64,000 bases of DNA from an uncultured Dehalococcoidia bacterium (GCA_958295525.1 OY282355.1:843504-907503); one strand, 5' to 3'; shown: positions 15,722-23,914, counted from the stretch's first letter. The notes: generated by a model from the sequence alone, not told the origin. Numbers and translations: made by a program.

Positions 15722-16770
15722 TGTAGATGTTAGGTAATTCGTTGACAGAATTGGCCCGGCGAACAGGCCATCTGGAGACGAACATGCGCGACAACCGCAA
15801 CGACCGGACCATCGAGCGCAACTACACCCAAAAGTGGCGCTTCCTCATCAGCGAGTACCTCCTCGTCAAGGCCAAGAGGCACCCCAAGTTCCGCTTCCTC
15901 CAGGACTTCTACGCCTTCCACGGCGTCAACCGCCAGACCTTCGCCAAATACTACAACCGCTACCTCGCCTCCGGCGGCGACCCCAGCGCGCTCCTGCCCG
16001 CCAAGCGCGGCCCGCGCTGGCGAACACGCCGCACCCTCCCCTTCATCGAGCAGCTCGTCCTCGCTCACCGGCGCAAGGGCAACAACCGCTACGAAATCTT
16101 CGCTATCCTCAAGCCCACCCTCGGCGAGAACACGCCGAAGCCCACCACCATCTACGCCATCTGCGAACGCCACGGCCTCAACCGGTTGACCCCTCCCATG
16201 CAGCAGTCCAAACGCCGGATCATCAAGACCCGCGCCGGGGAGTTGGGGCATCTCGACTGCCACTACCTCGGCAAAGACCAGATCGTGGGGAGCGCGCGGC
16301 GCCGCTACATCGTGTGCGTGCTGGACTCCTGCACGCGGCTGGCCTGGGCGGAGGTGGTGGACGATCTGCGGAGCCTGAGCGTGATGTTCGCGGCGCTCAA
16401 GGGGATCAACGCGCTGAACGCGGAGTACGGGGTGAGGTTCGAGGCGCTGCTGACGGACAACGGGCCGGAGGTGGCGTCGCGGGCGAACGCGGCGGGGCAT
16501 CCGATGGAGCGGTTGCTCGTGGAGTTGGGGATCAAGCATCGGTACACGCGGCCGTATCGCCCGCAGACGAATGGGAAGGTGGAGCGGTTTTGGCGGACGC
16601 TGAACGAGGACGTGCTGGAGGGGACGACGTTCGAGACGGCGGAGGAGTTGAAGGAGGAGTTGGGGCTGTACCTGCTGTACTACAACACGGAGAGGCCGCA
16701 TCAGGGTCTGGGTGGCAGGACGCCCCTCCAAGCCCTGCAGGATCTGTCAACGAATTAGTTGACATCTACA
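15722..16770 (+). mobile_element. complete IS481-family insertion sequence
   Basis: 1049-bp element bounded by 27-bp terminal inverted repeats at 15722-15748 and 16744-16770, both starting TGTAGATGT and ending TTCGTTGACAG, with three mismatches. It is flanked by a direct 5-bp repeat ATTCC (15717-15721 and 16771-16775). Removing the element and one ATTCC restores a perfect IR unit, so the target was one of the dispersed hairpin repeats. It carries a single intact transposase gene. Confidence 0.93.
15784..16758 (+). CDS. IS481-family DDE transposase
   Basis: 324-residue transposase. N-terminal helix-turn-helix region (about 1-110, with FLQDFYAFHGVNRQTFAKY), then the integrase core: GHLDCHYLGKD gives the first Asp, LLTDNGPEVASR the second, and RPYRPQTNGKVERFWRTL the catalytic Glu; YYNTERPHQGLGGRTPLQAL is the typical IS481 C-terminus. 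ATG 15784 follows CTGGAGACGAAC and is preferred over starts nearer the terminal repeat. The frame is intact and the stop lies inside the right terminal repeat, so the element may be active. Third-position use changes from C-rich to G-rich near 16290. Confidence 0.92.
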   Translation: MRDNRNDRTIERNYTQKWRFLISEYLLVKAKRHPKFRFLQDFYAFHGVNRQTFAKYYNRYLASGGDPSALLPAKRGPRWRTRRTLPFIEQLVLAHRRKGNNRYEIFAILKPTLGENTPKPTTIYAICERHGLNRLTPPMQQSKRRIIKTRAGELGHLDCHYLGKDQIVGSARRRYIVCVLDSCTRLAWAEVVDDLRSLSVMFAALKGINALNAEYGVRFEALLTDNGPEVASRANAAGHPMERLLVELGIKHRYTRPYRPQTNGKVERFWRTLNEDVLEGTTFETAEELKEELGLYLLYYNTERPHQGLGGRTPLQALQDLSTN

Positions 16771-16852
16771 ATTCCCGCGTAGGCGGGAATCCAGTCGGCG
16801 CGCAGCGCGAATTCCCTCCGTCGTTCCCGCGGAGGCGGGAACCTCGCCCCCT
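16771..16852. repeat. IR units, the first interrupted by the IS
   Basis: The right half of the IR unit split by the IS is at 16771-16795, and a second unit lies at 16818-16842. The 470-base stretch from the IS to icmF also contains the promoter module, the small membrane-protein gene and further repeats. Confidence 0.9.
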
Positions 16853-16866
16853 GACGGGGCAGCGCG

Positions 16867-16896
16867 TTGCGGAGCGCACCCCGCCTGCGATATGCT
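16867..16896 (+). promoter_or_regulatory. promoter module copy 2
   Basis: TTGCGG (16867-16872), an 18-base spacer and TATGCT (16891-16896). Sequence from about 16831 to 16946 is near-identical to 13532-13650, including the start codon region of the downstream gene. Confidence 0.55.
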
Positions 16897-16924
16897 GAGC
16901 GAAACGGCCACGCGAGGCGAACCA

Positions 16925-17059
16925 ATGACGATGACGAAGTGCAAGGCGGTCGTAAGAACTGCACTGAAGGCGCTCCGCTGGGGCGTGATCATCGTTTGCA
17001 TTGGTATTGGTGTGTACATAGCGCTGTGGAATATCGCAGTATCCATCTCAGACTACTGA
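16925..17059 (+). CDS. small single-pass membrane protein
   Basis: 44 codons from ATG 16925 to TGA 17057. A basic N-terminus (MTMTKCKAVVRTALKALRWG) is followed by a hydrophobic helix, VIIVCIGIGVYIALWNIAV, and a short SISDY tail. The first eight codons and upstream 90 bases resemble those of the DUF5678 gene at 13629, while the rest is unrelated. This suggests a young gene formed behind a copied promoter and start. Its stop codon lies in the start of the second repeat family. Whether it is translated is uncertain. Confidence 0.45.
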   Translation: MTMTKCKAVVRTALKALRWGVIIVCIGIGVYIALWNIAVSISDY

Positions 17060-17215
17060 GGCCTTTGCATACCCCAAAACCGCCTAGACAGGAATCCGGC
17101 AGGGCGGCGCGAAAGCACCGCTCCACTTCACCCCAGAGCCACGTCGTTCCCGCGAAAGCGGGAACCTCGCCCCTGTCCTATCGTCGTTCCTGCGTAGGCG
17201 GGAATCCAGAGGCTC
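17054..17215. repeat. second repeat family copy 2, plus two IR units
   Basis: 17054-17140 matches 15627-15710. IR units follow near 17144 and 17187, so the segment after the small ORF up to the icmF stop is all repeat. Confidence 0.85.
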
Positions 17216-17228
17216 GGCGCCCCCATCC

Positions 17229-20200
17229 CTACATGCTTGGCCGGAAGCGGCCCCAGACTTCCCAAAGAGCGTAGGTGATCTGCCCGACGGTGGCGTGCTC
17301 CACCGCATCCACCAACGTCTCGAAAACATTGGCGTCCGCAGAGAGCGCAGCGGCCTGCAAGCGGGCGAGCGCGGTCTTGGCGCCCCGGGCATGCGCGCGC
17401 TTGAAAGCTCGAGTGCGGGCGGCCTGCGCGCGCTTCTCCCTCATCGGAATGTGGACGAGTTCGCCGAGCGGCCTCTCGGCGCCGGGGTTGACGAGATAGT
17501 TGACGCCCACGATCTTGCGGCGCCCTTCCCGCATCGCCTTCCGCTCCTGCAGCGCCTCCTCCTGAATCGCCGTGCGGAAGTATTCGTTCTCGATTGCGGG
17601 CAGCGCCCCGCCCTGCCGGTCGATCTCGAGGAAGATGCGCCGCACCTCGCGCTCGACGGCGGCCTCGAGGTAGGCGAGGCCGTAGGCGCCCTGATGCAAA
17701 TTCTCCGTATAGAGGAAATCGCCGCTCTCCACGAGCGGAATCTGCTGGCTTCCCATCGCCAGCAGCGCGTCGTCCTCTTGCGGCGTCGTGTACGTCTCCT
17801 TGTAGGAGTTGGTGTGCAGCGAGTTCGTGTTGTTGTGGAGGGCGCGCTCCGCCTGCAGCGCGACGCGGGTGAGGTTGTGCAAGGGCTCGGAATCCTGCAG
17901 CGACCGCCCTGAGGTTTGGCTGTGAAACTTGAGCGCGAGCCCCGGCCCTTCGACGCCGTAGCGGCGTTTGAGCGCGACCGCCCAGACGCGGCGGGCGACT
18001 CTCCCCAGCACGTTGAACTCCAATTCGGAGCCGGAGGTGAAGAAGAACGAAAGCCGCCGCGTGAACTCTTCAATAGGAAGCCCGCGGGCGCGCAGCGCCT
18101 CGACGTACGTGAGGCCGTTGGCGAGCGTGAACGCGAGTTCCTGCACGGGGTTCGCGCCCGCCTCGCCGATATGGTAGCCGGAGATCGAAAGCGGATGCCA
18201 GCCGGGCGCCTCCCGCATCAGGTGCTCCGTCATATCGCCGATGAGCCGGAGCGACGGCTCCAGCGGAAAGAGCGCCTCGTTCTGCGCCTGCGCCTCTTTC
18301 AGAATGTCCGCCTGCACCGTGCCCCGCAGCGACTTCCAATCGAATCCCCGGCGGCGCGCGGCGGCGAGATACATCGCCATCAGCGTCGGCGCAGGCCCGT
18401 TGATCGTCATTGAAACGGACGTGCGCCCCAAGTCGAAGCCGTCGTAGAGGCGCAGCATATCGTCCAGCGTGTCAACGGCGACCCCGCCCTCCCCGACTTT
18501 GGCGAGCGCGCCCGGCTCGTCGGAGTCGAGGCCGTAGAGCGTGAGCGAGTCGAACGCGGTGGAGAGCCGCGGCGCGCCGTGCCCGGCCGCGAGCAGATGA
18601 AAGCGCGCGTTGGTCGTCTCCGGCAAGCCGAGCCCCGCGAACATTCGGATGGGGTCCTCGTCGCGGCGGCGATGCCGGTACGCCCCTTCTGTGAACGGGA
18701 ACGCCCCCGGAATGTTCTGCGTATAGAGGTAGCGGACGACCTGCTTCGGCCCGGCGTCGCGGTCGGGCAGCGCGAGCACGGGCGCCCAAATGCCCGTCGT
18801 CGTCTCCCGGGCGACCGGAACGCGGCCCTCCGGCCCGTCGCGGTAGGCGACGCCGTCCTCCACGACGGCGTCCGAGAGGTCGCCGTCGAATCCGTGGACG
18901 CGCCAAATGCGGTCGAACTCGCCCTGGTAGTCGCGGGCGGCCTTGCCCTCCGCCGCGAGCGACGCCTCCGCCTCGCCCTCCGCGTAATACGCTTCCTGCG
19001 CCTCCACGACCTCGCCCAGATAGCCCCGGCGCGAAAACGGCAGCGGAGGCGGAACCGCCGGCGGCGTCAGCGCCGACGCCCGCAAGGCGAGGCCGGAGCG
19101 GGCGGCGATCTCCTCGAACAGCGCGGTCACGCCCGGGTCGCCGAAGCGCTTGGCCTCCGTGAGGAAAAACGCCTGCCCGCCCGAAACGAAACGCCTAACG
19201 CGGGCGGCGCGCGCGTCCGCTTGCGGAAAGTCGCGCTTGTTCATCACGACGACGTCGGCGCGGCTCAGCAGCGCCTCTTTCTCCAACTGCACGTCGCTCC
19301 CGTACTCCGGCGTCATGCAGAAAACCGATGCGTCCGCGACCGGCGCGACCCCCAAGTCGTTCTGCCCCAGCCCGACCGACTCCACGAGAACGAGCGCGAA
19401 CCCTCCGGCGCGCAATTCAGCCGCCAGCGGCGCGGCTTTCGCCTCCGTAGACTCGCCGGGCCGGACGGTCACGGAGCGGACGAAGACCCGGGGCGAGTAG
19501 CAATGCGTCATTCGGATGCGGTCGCCCAGCGTCGGGTCCATCGTCAGCACGGCGACGTTCCCGTCGGCGGAGCGCAGAAACCGCAGAAGCAATTCGTCTA
19601 TGAGCGTGCTCTTCCCTGCCCCGCCGCGTCCGCCGATCCCCCAGACCGCCGCCCCCCCATCGGCGGGCGCGGGCGCAGGCCGCGCCCCTTCCCACTCGAT
19701 GGCCGTCAGCCGGCGCGCAAGCCTCCGAAACGCCCCCTCGCCGCCCTTCGTCATTCCCGCGTAGGCGGGAATCTCGCCCGGACCCGCGCCCCCGCCAGCG
19801 CTTCCCGCCCCGTCCGCATCCCCCTCCGTCATTCCCGCGTAGGCGGGAATCTCGCCTTCCCGCCGCTCCCGCGCCGCCTCGACGGCGATGGCCGTCATAT
19901 CGCGCGCGGCGTCGGCCAGATCGAGCGGCGGCCGGTACACCTTCGCCACGCCCATCCGCAAGAGCGGAGCGACTTCGCGCTCCAGAATCGTCCCGCCCCC
20001 GCCCGCGAACAGCGGAACGTCGCCGACGCCGTATCGCTCCTGCTGCGCCAGCGTTTCGCGCAGAAACGACGTGTGCCCGCCGTTGTACGTGCTCACCGCC
20101 ACGCCGATGGCGTCCTCCTCGGACGCGGCTTTGGCGATCTGGTCCGCGCTCTTGTTGAAGCCGATGTAGACGGCCTCCGCGCCCTGCGCCCGCAGAATGC

Positions 20201-20276
20201 GCGTGATGGCGGCCGCGGCCACGTCGTGGCCGTCGCAAATGGGAGTGGCGATGACAAACCGCGGGGGGCGCTCCAT
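17229..20276 (-). CDS. icmF: fused isobutyryl-CoA mutase (B12-dependent), IR units in frame
   Basis: 1015-residue adenosylcobalamin-dependent mutase interconverting isobutyryl-CoA and n-butyryl-CoA, fused to its own G-protein chaperone. Order: B12-binding domain (1-135; DGHD at 15-18 with the cobalt-ligating His17, VSTYNGGH, GGGG), linker, MeaB-like GTPase (P-loop GRGGAGKS 216-223, VMNKRD), then the mutase TIM barrel (PFTEGAYRHRRRDEDPIRMF; GTVQADILKEAQAQN; NSYKETYTTP). The F of DPIRMFAG and Q of GTVQAD are those expected for isobutyryl- rather than methylmalonyl-CoA. The linker (about 140-179) holds two IR units translated as GEIPAYAGMT. A TATACT box ends 10 bases before the ATG, so the mRNA leader is nearly absent. 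Confidence 0.92.
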   Translation of the reverse strand: MERPPRFVIATPICDGHDVAAAAITRILRAQGAEAVYIGFNKSADQIAKAASEEDAIGVAVSTYNGGHTSFLRETLAQQERYGVGDVPLFAGGGGTILEREVAPLLRMGVAKVYRPPLDLADAARDMTAIAVEAARERREGEIPAYAGMTEGDADGAGSAGGGAGPGEIPAYAGMTKGGEGAFRRLARRLTAIEWEGARPAPAPADGGAAVWGIGGRGGAGKSTLIDELLLRFLRSADGNVAVLTMDPTLGDRIRMTHCYSPRVFVRSVTVRPGESTEAKAAPLAAELRAGGFALVLVESVGLGQNDLGVAPVADASVFCMTPEYGSDVQLEKEALLSRADVVVMNKRDFPQADARAARVRRFVSGGQAFFLTEAKRFGDPGVTALFEEIAARSGLALRASALTPPAVPPPLPFSRRGYLGEVVEAQEAYYAEGEAEASLAAEGKAARDYQGEFDRIWRVHGFDGDLSDAVVEDGVAYRDGPEGRVPVARETTTGIWAPVLALPDRDAGPKQVVRYLYTQNIPGAFPFTEGAYRHRRRDEDPIRMFAGLGLPETTNARFHLLAAGHGAPRLSTAFDSLTLYGLDSDEPGALAKVGEGGVAVDTLDDMLRLYDGFDLGRTSVSMTINGPAPTLMAMYLAAARRRGFDWKSLRGTVQADILKEAQAQNEALFPLEPSLRLIGDMTEHLMREAPGWHPLSISGYHIGEAGANPVQELAFTLANGLTYVEALRARGLPIEEFTRRLSFFFTSGSELEFNVLGRVARRVWAVALKRRYGVEGPGLALKFHSQTSGRSLQDSEPLHNLTRVALQAERALHNNTNSLHTNSYKETYTTPQEDDALLAMGSQQIPLVESGDFLYTENLHQGAYGLAYLEAAVEREVRRIFLEIDRQGGALPAIENEYFRTAIQEEALQERKAMREGRRKIVGVNYLVNPGAERPLGELVHIPMREKRAQAARTRAFKRAHARGAKTALARLQAAALSADANVFETLVDAVEHATVGQITYALWEVWGRFRPSM
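19748..19857. repeat. two IR units inside icmF
   Basis: IR units at about 19749-19775 and 19827-19853 lie in frame inside the linker between the B12 and GTPase domains of icmF. Each reads GEIPAYAGMT on the coding strand. Confidence 0.93.
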
Positions 20277-20286
20277 AGCGTTAGAG

Positions 20287-20292
20287 AGTATA
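20287..20292 (-). promoter_or_regulatory. -10 box of icmF
   Basis: TATACT on the minus strand ends 10 bases upstream of the icmF ATG; initiation about 7 bases downstream would leave a leader of about 3 bases and no room for a Shine-Dalgarno site. No good -35 box is visible. Confidence 0.45.
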
Positions 20293-20343
20293 CCCCGCCG
20301 CCGCCCCCCGCCCGATTGCCCGCCGGATCCGGTGAAAAAGGGG

Positions 20344-20372
20344 TTGCATCGCGGCGCGGCCAGTCGTATGAT
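20344..20372 (+). promoter_or_regulatory. sigma-70-type promoter of the phd-vapC pair
   Basis: TTGCAT (20344-20349), a 17-base spacer and TATGAT (20367-20372), both close to consensus. Transcription would start near 20379, upstream of both candidate antitoxin starts (GTG 20396 and ATG 20462). Confidence 0.7.
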
Positions 20373-20461
20373 GTAGTCACAAAGGAGCGCTTACGGTGAC
20401 TACCTGCAGTCTGCGGGGAGTCAAGGCGGCGGCGAAACGAATAGGCCCCTTGGAGGCAACG

Positions 20462-20716
20462 ATGGTCACCTACGGAGTGCGCGAGTTCAAAGCGAAGGTC
20501 AGCGAGGTTCTCCATGACGTGGAGAGCGGCGAGGAAGTCATTATCACAAAGCGGGGCAAGCCCTGCGGCAAGTTGACGCCGGTGGAAGACGCCGGAAACA
20601 CGAAACTCCCGCTCTCCGCCCTCCGGGAGTTGCTGCCCAACTTGCCCGACGCCGACGACGAGGACTTCCTGGAGGCCAAGAAGATCTGGGAGCCCCAGGC
20701 GCCGGACGACTTGTAG
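20462..20716 (+). CDS. Phd/YefM-type antitoxin
   Basis: 84-residue antitoxin. MVTYGVREFKAKVSEVLHDV followed by GEEVIITKRGKPCGKLTPV is the classic Phd/YefM DNA-binding N-terminal fold; the acidic C-terminus (PDADDEDFLEAKKIWEP) would wrap the toxin. ATG 20462 has GGAGG at 20453-20457. An in-frame GTG at 20396 with AAAGGAG upstream would add 22 residues and cannot be excluded. It lies 6 bases before the PIN gene, and Phd dimers normally repress this operon. Confidence 0.88.
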   Translation: MVTYGVREFKAKVSEVLHDVESGEEVIITKRGKPCGKLTPVEDAGNTKLPLSALRELLPNLPDADDEDFLEAKKIWEPQAPDDL

Positions 20717-20722
20717 CGCGCC

Positions 20723-21127
20723 ATGCAAAGCAGCGCATCCCTCTACGTCGTGGACACCAACGCGGTCTGGTGGTACATCAAGTCCCCCGCGCGCCTTTCG
20801 CCAGCAGCGGCCGCCGCCTTCCTGCTGGCGGAAACGGGGAACGCCATCCTGATCGTGCCCGCGATCGTGGTCGCGGAACTCTACTACGTCTCCGCCAAGC
20901 ACGGCCAGCCGTACACGGCTCTCGAACTGCTGAACGCGTTGGAGTCGGTTCGCGGCGTGCGCGTCTCAGACCTCGGCAGAGCGCAACTCGAGTTGCTCGA
21001 CCGCTTCGCCGGCATCCCGGAGATGCACGACCGCCTCATCGCCGCCGAAGGCGTGGCGCTCGGCGCGCCGGTGGTCACGAGCGACAAGGCCGTCGCCGCC
21101 GAGCCTCAGGTTCAAGTCGTCTGGTGA
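20723..21127 (+). CDS. PIN-domain ribonuclease toxin (VapC-like)
   Basis: 134-residue PIN domain. Metal-binding acidic residues are in place: VVDTNAVWW (first Asp, about residue 10), VVAELYYVSAKHG (Glu), MHDRLIAAEG (Asp) and VVTSDKAV (fourth Asp). VapC-type toxins cleave tRNA or rRNA; the neighbouring Phd-type protein is the cognate antitoxin. Start ATG 20723 follows the antitoxin stop by 6 bases. Confidence 0.88.
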   Translation: MQSSASLYVVDTNAVWWYIKSPARLSPAAAAAFLLAETGNAILIVPAIVVAELYYVSAKHGQPYTALELLNALESVRGVRVSDLGRAQLELLDRFAGIPEMHDRLIAAEGVALGAPVVTSDKAVAAEPQVQVVW

Positions 21128-21194
21128 TCCGCCGCATCGAACCCCCCTGCGCGCGCGGCCCGGCCATCCCCTAGCCTCCCCTTCCCCCCTGGCG

Positions 21195-21200
21195 TATACT
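21195..21200 (+). promoter_or_regulatory. -10 box giving a leaderless ABC operon mRNA
   Basis: TATACT is followed by exactly 7 bases (GCCGCCT) and then ATG 21208, placing the transcript start at or next to the start codon. The same geometry occurs at 43218 and 38997. Confidence 0.5.
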
Positions 21201-21207
21201 GCCGCCT

Positions 21208-22110
21208 ATGCCCCCGCTCCTCGAAGCCCGCAGCCTCACGAAGCGTTACGGCGGCGTTGTCGCGCTCGACGACGTCACGTTCGACGTGCAGGAAGGCGTG
21301 ACCGGATTGCTTGGGCCGAACGGCGCGGGCAAGAGCACCGCGATGAAACTGTTCCTCGGCCTCATCCGCCCCACCTCCGGCGCCGCCTCCATCCTCGGCG
21401 AGGAGCCCTACCGCTCCATTGACGTCCGCTCCCGCATCGGCTATATGCCGGAGAACGAGTCCCTCCCCAAGAGCGTGGCCGCGTCCGAATTCCTGATGCA
21501 TATGGCGCAGGTCAGCGGCCTGCCGCCCGCGCACGCGCGCACCCGCGCCGCCGACGTCCTCCGACACGTCGGCCTCCACGAGGAGCGCTACCGCCCGATG
21601 GGCGAATACTCCACCGGAATGAAGCAGCGCGTCAAACTCGCGCAAGCCATCGTCCACGACCCCGTCCTCGTGCTCCTCGACGAGCCCACCGCCGGCCTCG
21701 ACCCGGAGGGGCGCCAGGAAATGCTCCGCCTTATCCGGCGCACCGCCGGAGCGTTCGGGATCAGCGTGATGCTCTCCACCCACCTCATGGGCGACGTCGA
21801 GCGCACCGCCGACGCCGTCATCGTGCTGGAGTCCGGCGTCCTCTCCCACCAAGACGCCGTGGCCAAACTCACCGAAGAGACGGAAACCCTGCTCGTCGAG
21901 GTCGCCGACCGCCGCGAGGAGTTCGCCGCCGCGCTCGCCGCGAAGGGCGCGCAGGCCCAAGACGACGGGCAAACGTTTATGTTGGAGAACGCCGGCGAGG
22001 ACGACTACGACCGCATCCGCGACGCCGCCGTCGAGTCCGGCGCCCGCATCCGGCGCCTCTCCCCCGAACGGCGAGCGCTCACCGACATATTCAGGAGCGC
22101 TCCCCAATGA
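21208..22110 (+). CDS. ABC-2 type transporter ATP-binding protein
   Basis: 300-residue ATPase. Walker A LLGPNGAGKSTAMKLF, signature YSTGMKQRVKLAQAIVHDP, Walker B LVLLDEPTAGLDPEG and H-loop LSTHLMGDVE are intact; the last 80 residues form the regulatory tail common in the CcmA/NatA-like subfamily. The ATG overlaps no upstream gene and follows a -10 box by 7 bases. The stop overlaps the permease ATG by 4 bases. First gene of a four-gene ABC operon (21208-24636); exported substrate unknown. Confidence 0.9.
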   Translation: MPPLLEARSLTKRYGGVVALDDVTFDVQEGVTGLLGPNGAGKSTAMKLFLGLIRPTSGAASILGEEPYRSIDVRSRIGYMPENESLPKSVAASEFLMHMAQVSGLPPAHARTRAADVLRHVGLHEERYRPMGEYSTGMKQRVKLAQAIVHDPVLVLLDEPTAGLDPEGRQEMLRLIRRTAGAFGISVMLSTHLMGDVERTADAVIVLESGVLSHQDAVAKLTEETETLLVEVADRREEFAAALAAKGAQAQDDGQTFMLENAGEDDYDRIRDAAVESGARIRRLSPERRALTDIFRSAPQ

Positions 22111-22994
22111 CGACAGGCGAGGCGCAGGTCTACGATCTCAGGTATCAGCGCTACTCCGGCCCGCGCGAGGGGCGGGGCAGGTCGCGCCGCGCAGTCTTCG
22201 AAAACGGCGTCCGCGCCGTGCTCGGCGTCGGGCGCGGCGGTCGCGCCAAGATCCTGCCCGCCCTCCTCTTCATCAGCGCGATGACCCCCGCCCTCGTCTT
22301 CGTCGTCATCCTATCCCTCGCCGGCGACGCCGCCTCCGGCTTCATCCCCGACGCGGGCGACTACTACAACATCGTCAGGATCGTGCTCATCCTCTTCGCC
22401 GCGATAATGGCTCCCGAGTTGCTTATCCCCGATCGGCGCGAAAATCTGCTGCCGCTCTACTTCGTGCGCCCGCTCACCCCCGTCGACTACCTGACGATGC
22501 GCTTCCTCGCATTCTTCGTCATAACCCTCGCGCTCGTCTACTCCGGCCAAATCGTCCTCCAAGCCGGACTCATCCTCACGTCGGACGCTCCGCTCGACTA
22601 CCTCCGCGACAACTGGGCGGACGGCCCCCGCATCCTGCTGGTCGGCGCGGCCATCGCCCTCTTCGCCTCCGTCGCGCCGTTGGCCGTGGCCGCCTTCACC
22701 ACCCGCCGCGCCTACGCCGCCGTTTTCGTCATCGCCGCTTGGATGCTGCTCTCCATCGCCGCCGACACCGCTCTCGTTATCGAGAACAGCGGCGTGCCCG
22801 ACCAAGTCGCGCTGATCCACGCGGGGCAAATCACCGAGAGCATCAACGACCTGGTCTTCGACCGGACGATGGAGGGCCCGTCCGGAGAAGCCATCGCCCG
22901 CCTGCACGCCGCTTGGCCGGTCGCCGCCTACGTCCTCTGGACGGGCATCCCCGCCTTGCTGCTGTGGAGCCGCTACCGGAGGCTGCGCCTATGA
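22107..22994 (+). CDS. ABC-2 type transporter permease
   Basis: 295-residue integral membrane protein. After a charged N-terminus (YDLRYQRYSGPREGRGRSRR) there are about six hydrophobic helices, including ILPALLFISAMTPALVFVVI and ILLVGAAIALFASVAPLAV. The YxxYxGxREGR start is common in ABC-2 permeases paired with NatA-like ATPases. It overlaps the upstream ATPase and the downstream ATPase by 4 bases each. Confidence 0.85.
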   Translation: MTTGEAQVYDLRYQRYSGPREGRGRSRRAVFENGVRAVLGVGRGGRAKILPALLFISAMTPALVFVVILSLAGDAASGFIPDAGDYYNIVRIVLILFAAIMAPELLIPDRRENLLPLYFVRPLTPVDYLTMRFLAFFVITLALVYSGQIVLQAGLILTSDAPLDYLRDNWADGPRILLVGAAIALFASVAPLAVAAFTTRRAYAAVFVIAAWMLLSIAADTALVIENSGVPDQVALIHAGQITESINDLVFDRTMEGPSGEAIARLHAAWPVAAYVLWTGIPALLLWSRYRRLRL

Positions 22995-23914
22995 GCGCGG
23001 CGTCCGCTTTCAGCGTCGAGGCGCAGGCCGTCTCCAAGTGGTACGGCAGCGTCGTCGCCGTCAACGACGTCTCGTTCGGCGTGGAGCCCGGCGTCACCGG
23101 CATACTCGGGCCGAACGGCGCAGGCAAGACGACCCTCCTCAACCTGATGTGCGGGCTCGTCCGCCCCTCCAGCGGCGCCGTCCGCGTGCTCGGCGAGGAG
23201 GTCGAGGGCAACACCCAACTCTACCGGCGGCTCGGCGTGATGCCGGAGCACGACGCCCTCTACTCCTTTATGACCGGCCGCGAATTCGTCCGAATGGCTG
23301 CGCGCCTGCAGGACGTCCGCGACGAAAGCGCAGTGGACAGAGCAATCGAGGCCGCGAACCTCGTCGACGCGCAGGACAGGCAAACCGGAACCTACTCGCG
23401 CGGTATGCGCCAGCGCATCCGCCTCGCCGCCACGCTCGTCCACGACCCCCAAGTCCTCCTCCTCGACGAACCCCTGAACGGCACCGACCCGCGCCAGCGC
23501 GTCGAATTCGCCGGCCTCGTCGCCCGCCTCTCCGCCGAAGGCAAAACCATCCTCATCTCCTCCCATATCCTCGAGGAAGTCGAGTCTCTCGCCGATCGCA
23601 TCCTCCTCGTCGTGAGCGGCAAACTCGCGGCCTCCGGCAACTTCCACGCCATCCGCGAGAAACTCGACGAGCGTCCGTTCAAAGTCCGCGTCGCCGCCTC
23701 CAAGCAGCGCGAAATGGCGTCCGCCCTCGTCGGGCTCGACTGCGTGCTCTCCGTAACGCTGGAGGGCGACGGCGTCGAGACGCTCACGAGCAACCTCGCC
23801 GAATTCCAGCGCTCAGTCCCCCAAGTCGCGCAGCGCATCGGAAGCCGCCTCTACCGCGTCGAGCCCCTCGACGATTCCCTCGAAAGCGTCTTCTCCTACG
23901 TGGTGAACCAATGA
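22991..23914 (+). CDS. second ABC-2 type ATP-binding protein
   Basis: 307-residue ATPase. Walker A ILGPNGAGKTTLLNLM, signature YSRGMRQRIRLAATLVHDP, Walker B VLLLDEPLNGTDPRQ and ISSHILEEVE H-loop. Long open sequence upstream in the same frame is a shadow of the permease; ATG 22991, overlapping the permease stop by 4 bases, is the proper start. Paralogue of the first ATPase of the operon. Confidence 0.9.
   Translation: MSAASAFSVEAQAVSKWYGSVVAVNDVSFGVEPGVTGILGPNGAGKTTLLNLMCGLVRPSSGAVRVLGEEVEGNTQLYRRLGVMPEHDALYSFMTGREFVRMAARLQDVRDESAVDRAIEAANLVDAQDRQTGTYSRGMRQRIRLAATLVHDPQVLLLDEPLNGTDPRQRVEFAGLVARLSAEGKTILISSHILEEVESLADRILLVVSGKLAASGNFHAIREKLDERPFKVRVAASKQREMASALVGLDCVLSVTLEGDGVETLTSNLAEFQRSVPQVAQRIGSRLYRVEPLDDSLESVFSYVVNQ

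Noticed and set aside
17229-20276. Methylmalonyl-CoA mutase instead of isobutyryl-CoA mutase
   Set aside because: The fused order (B12, GTPase, mutase) and the Phe and Gln at the substrate-defining positions fit IcmF.
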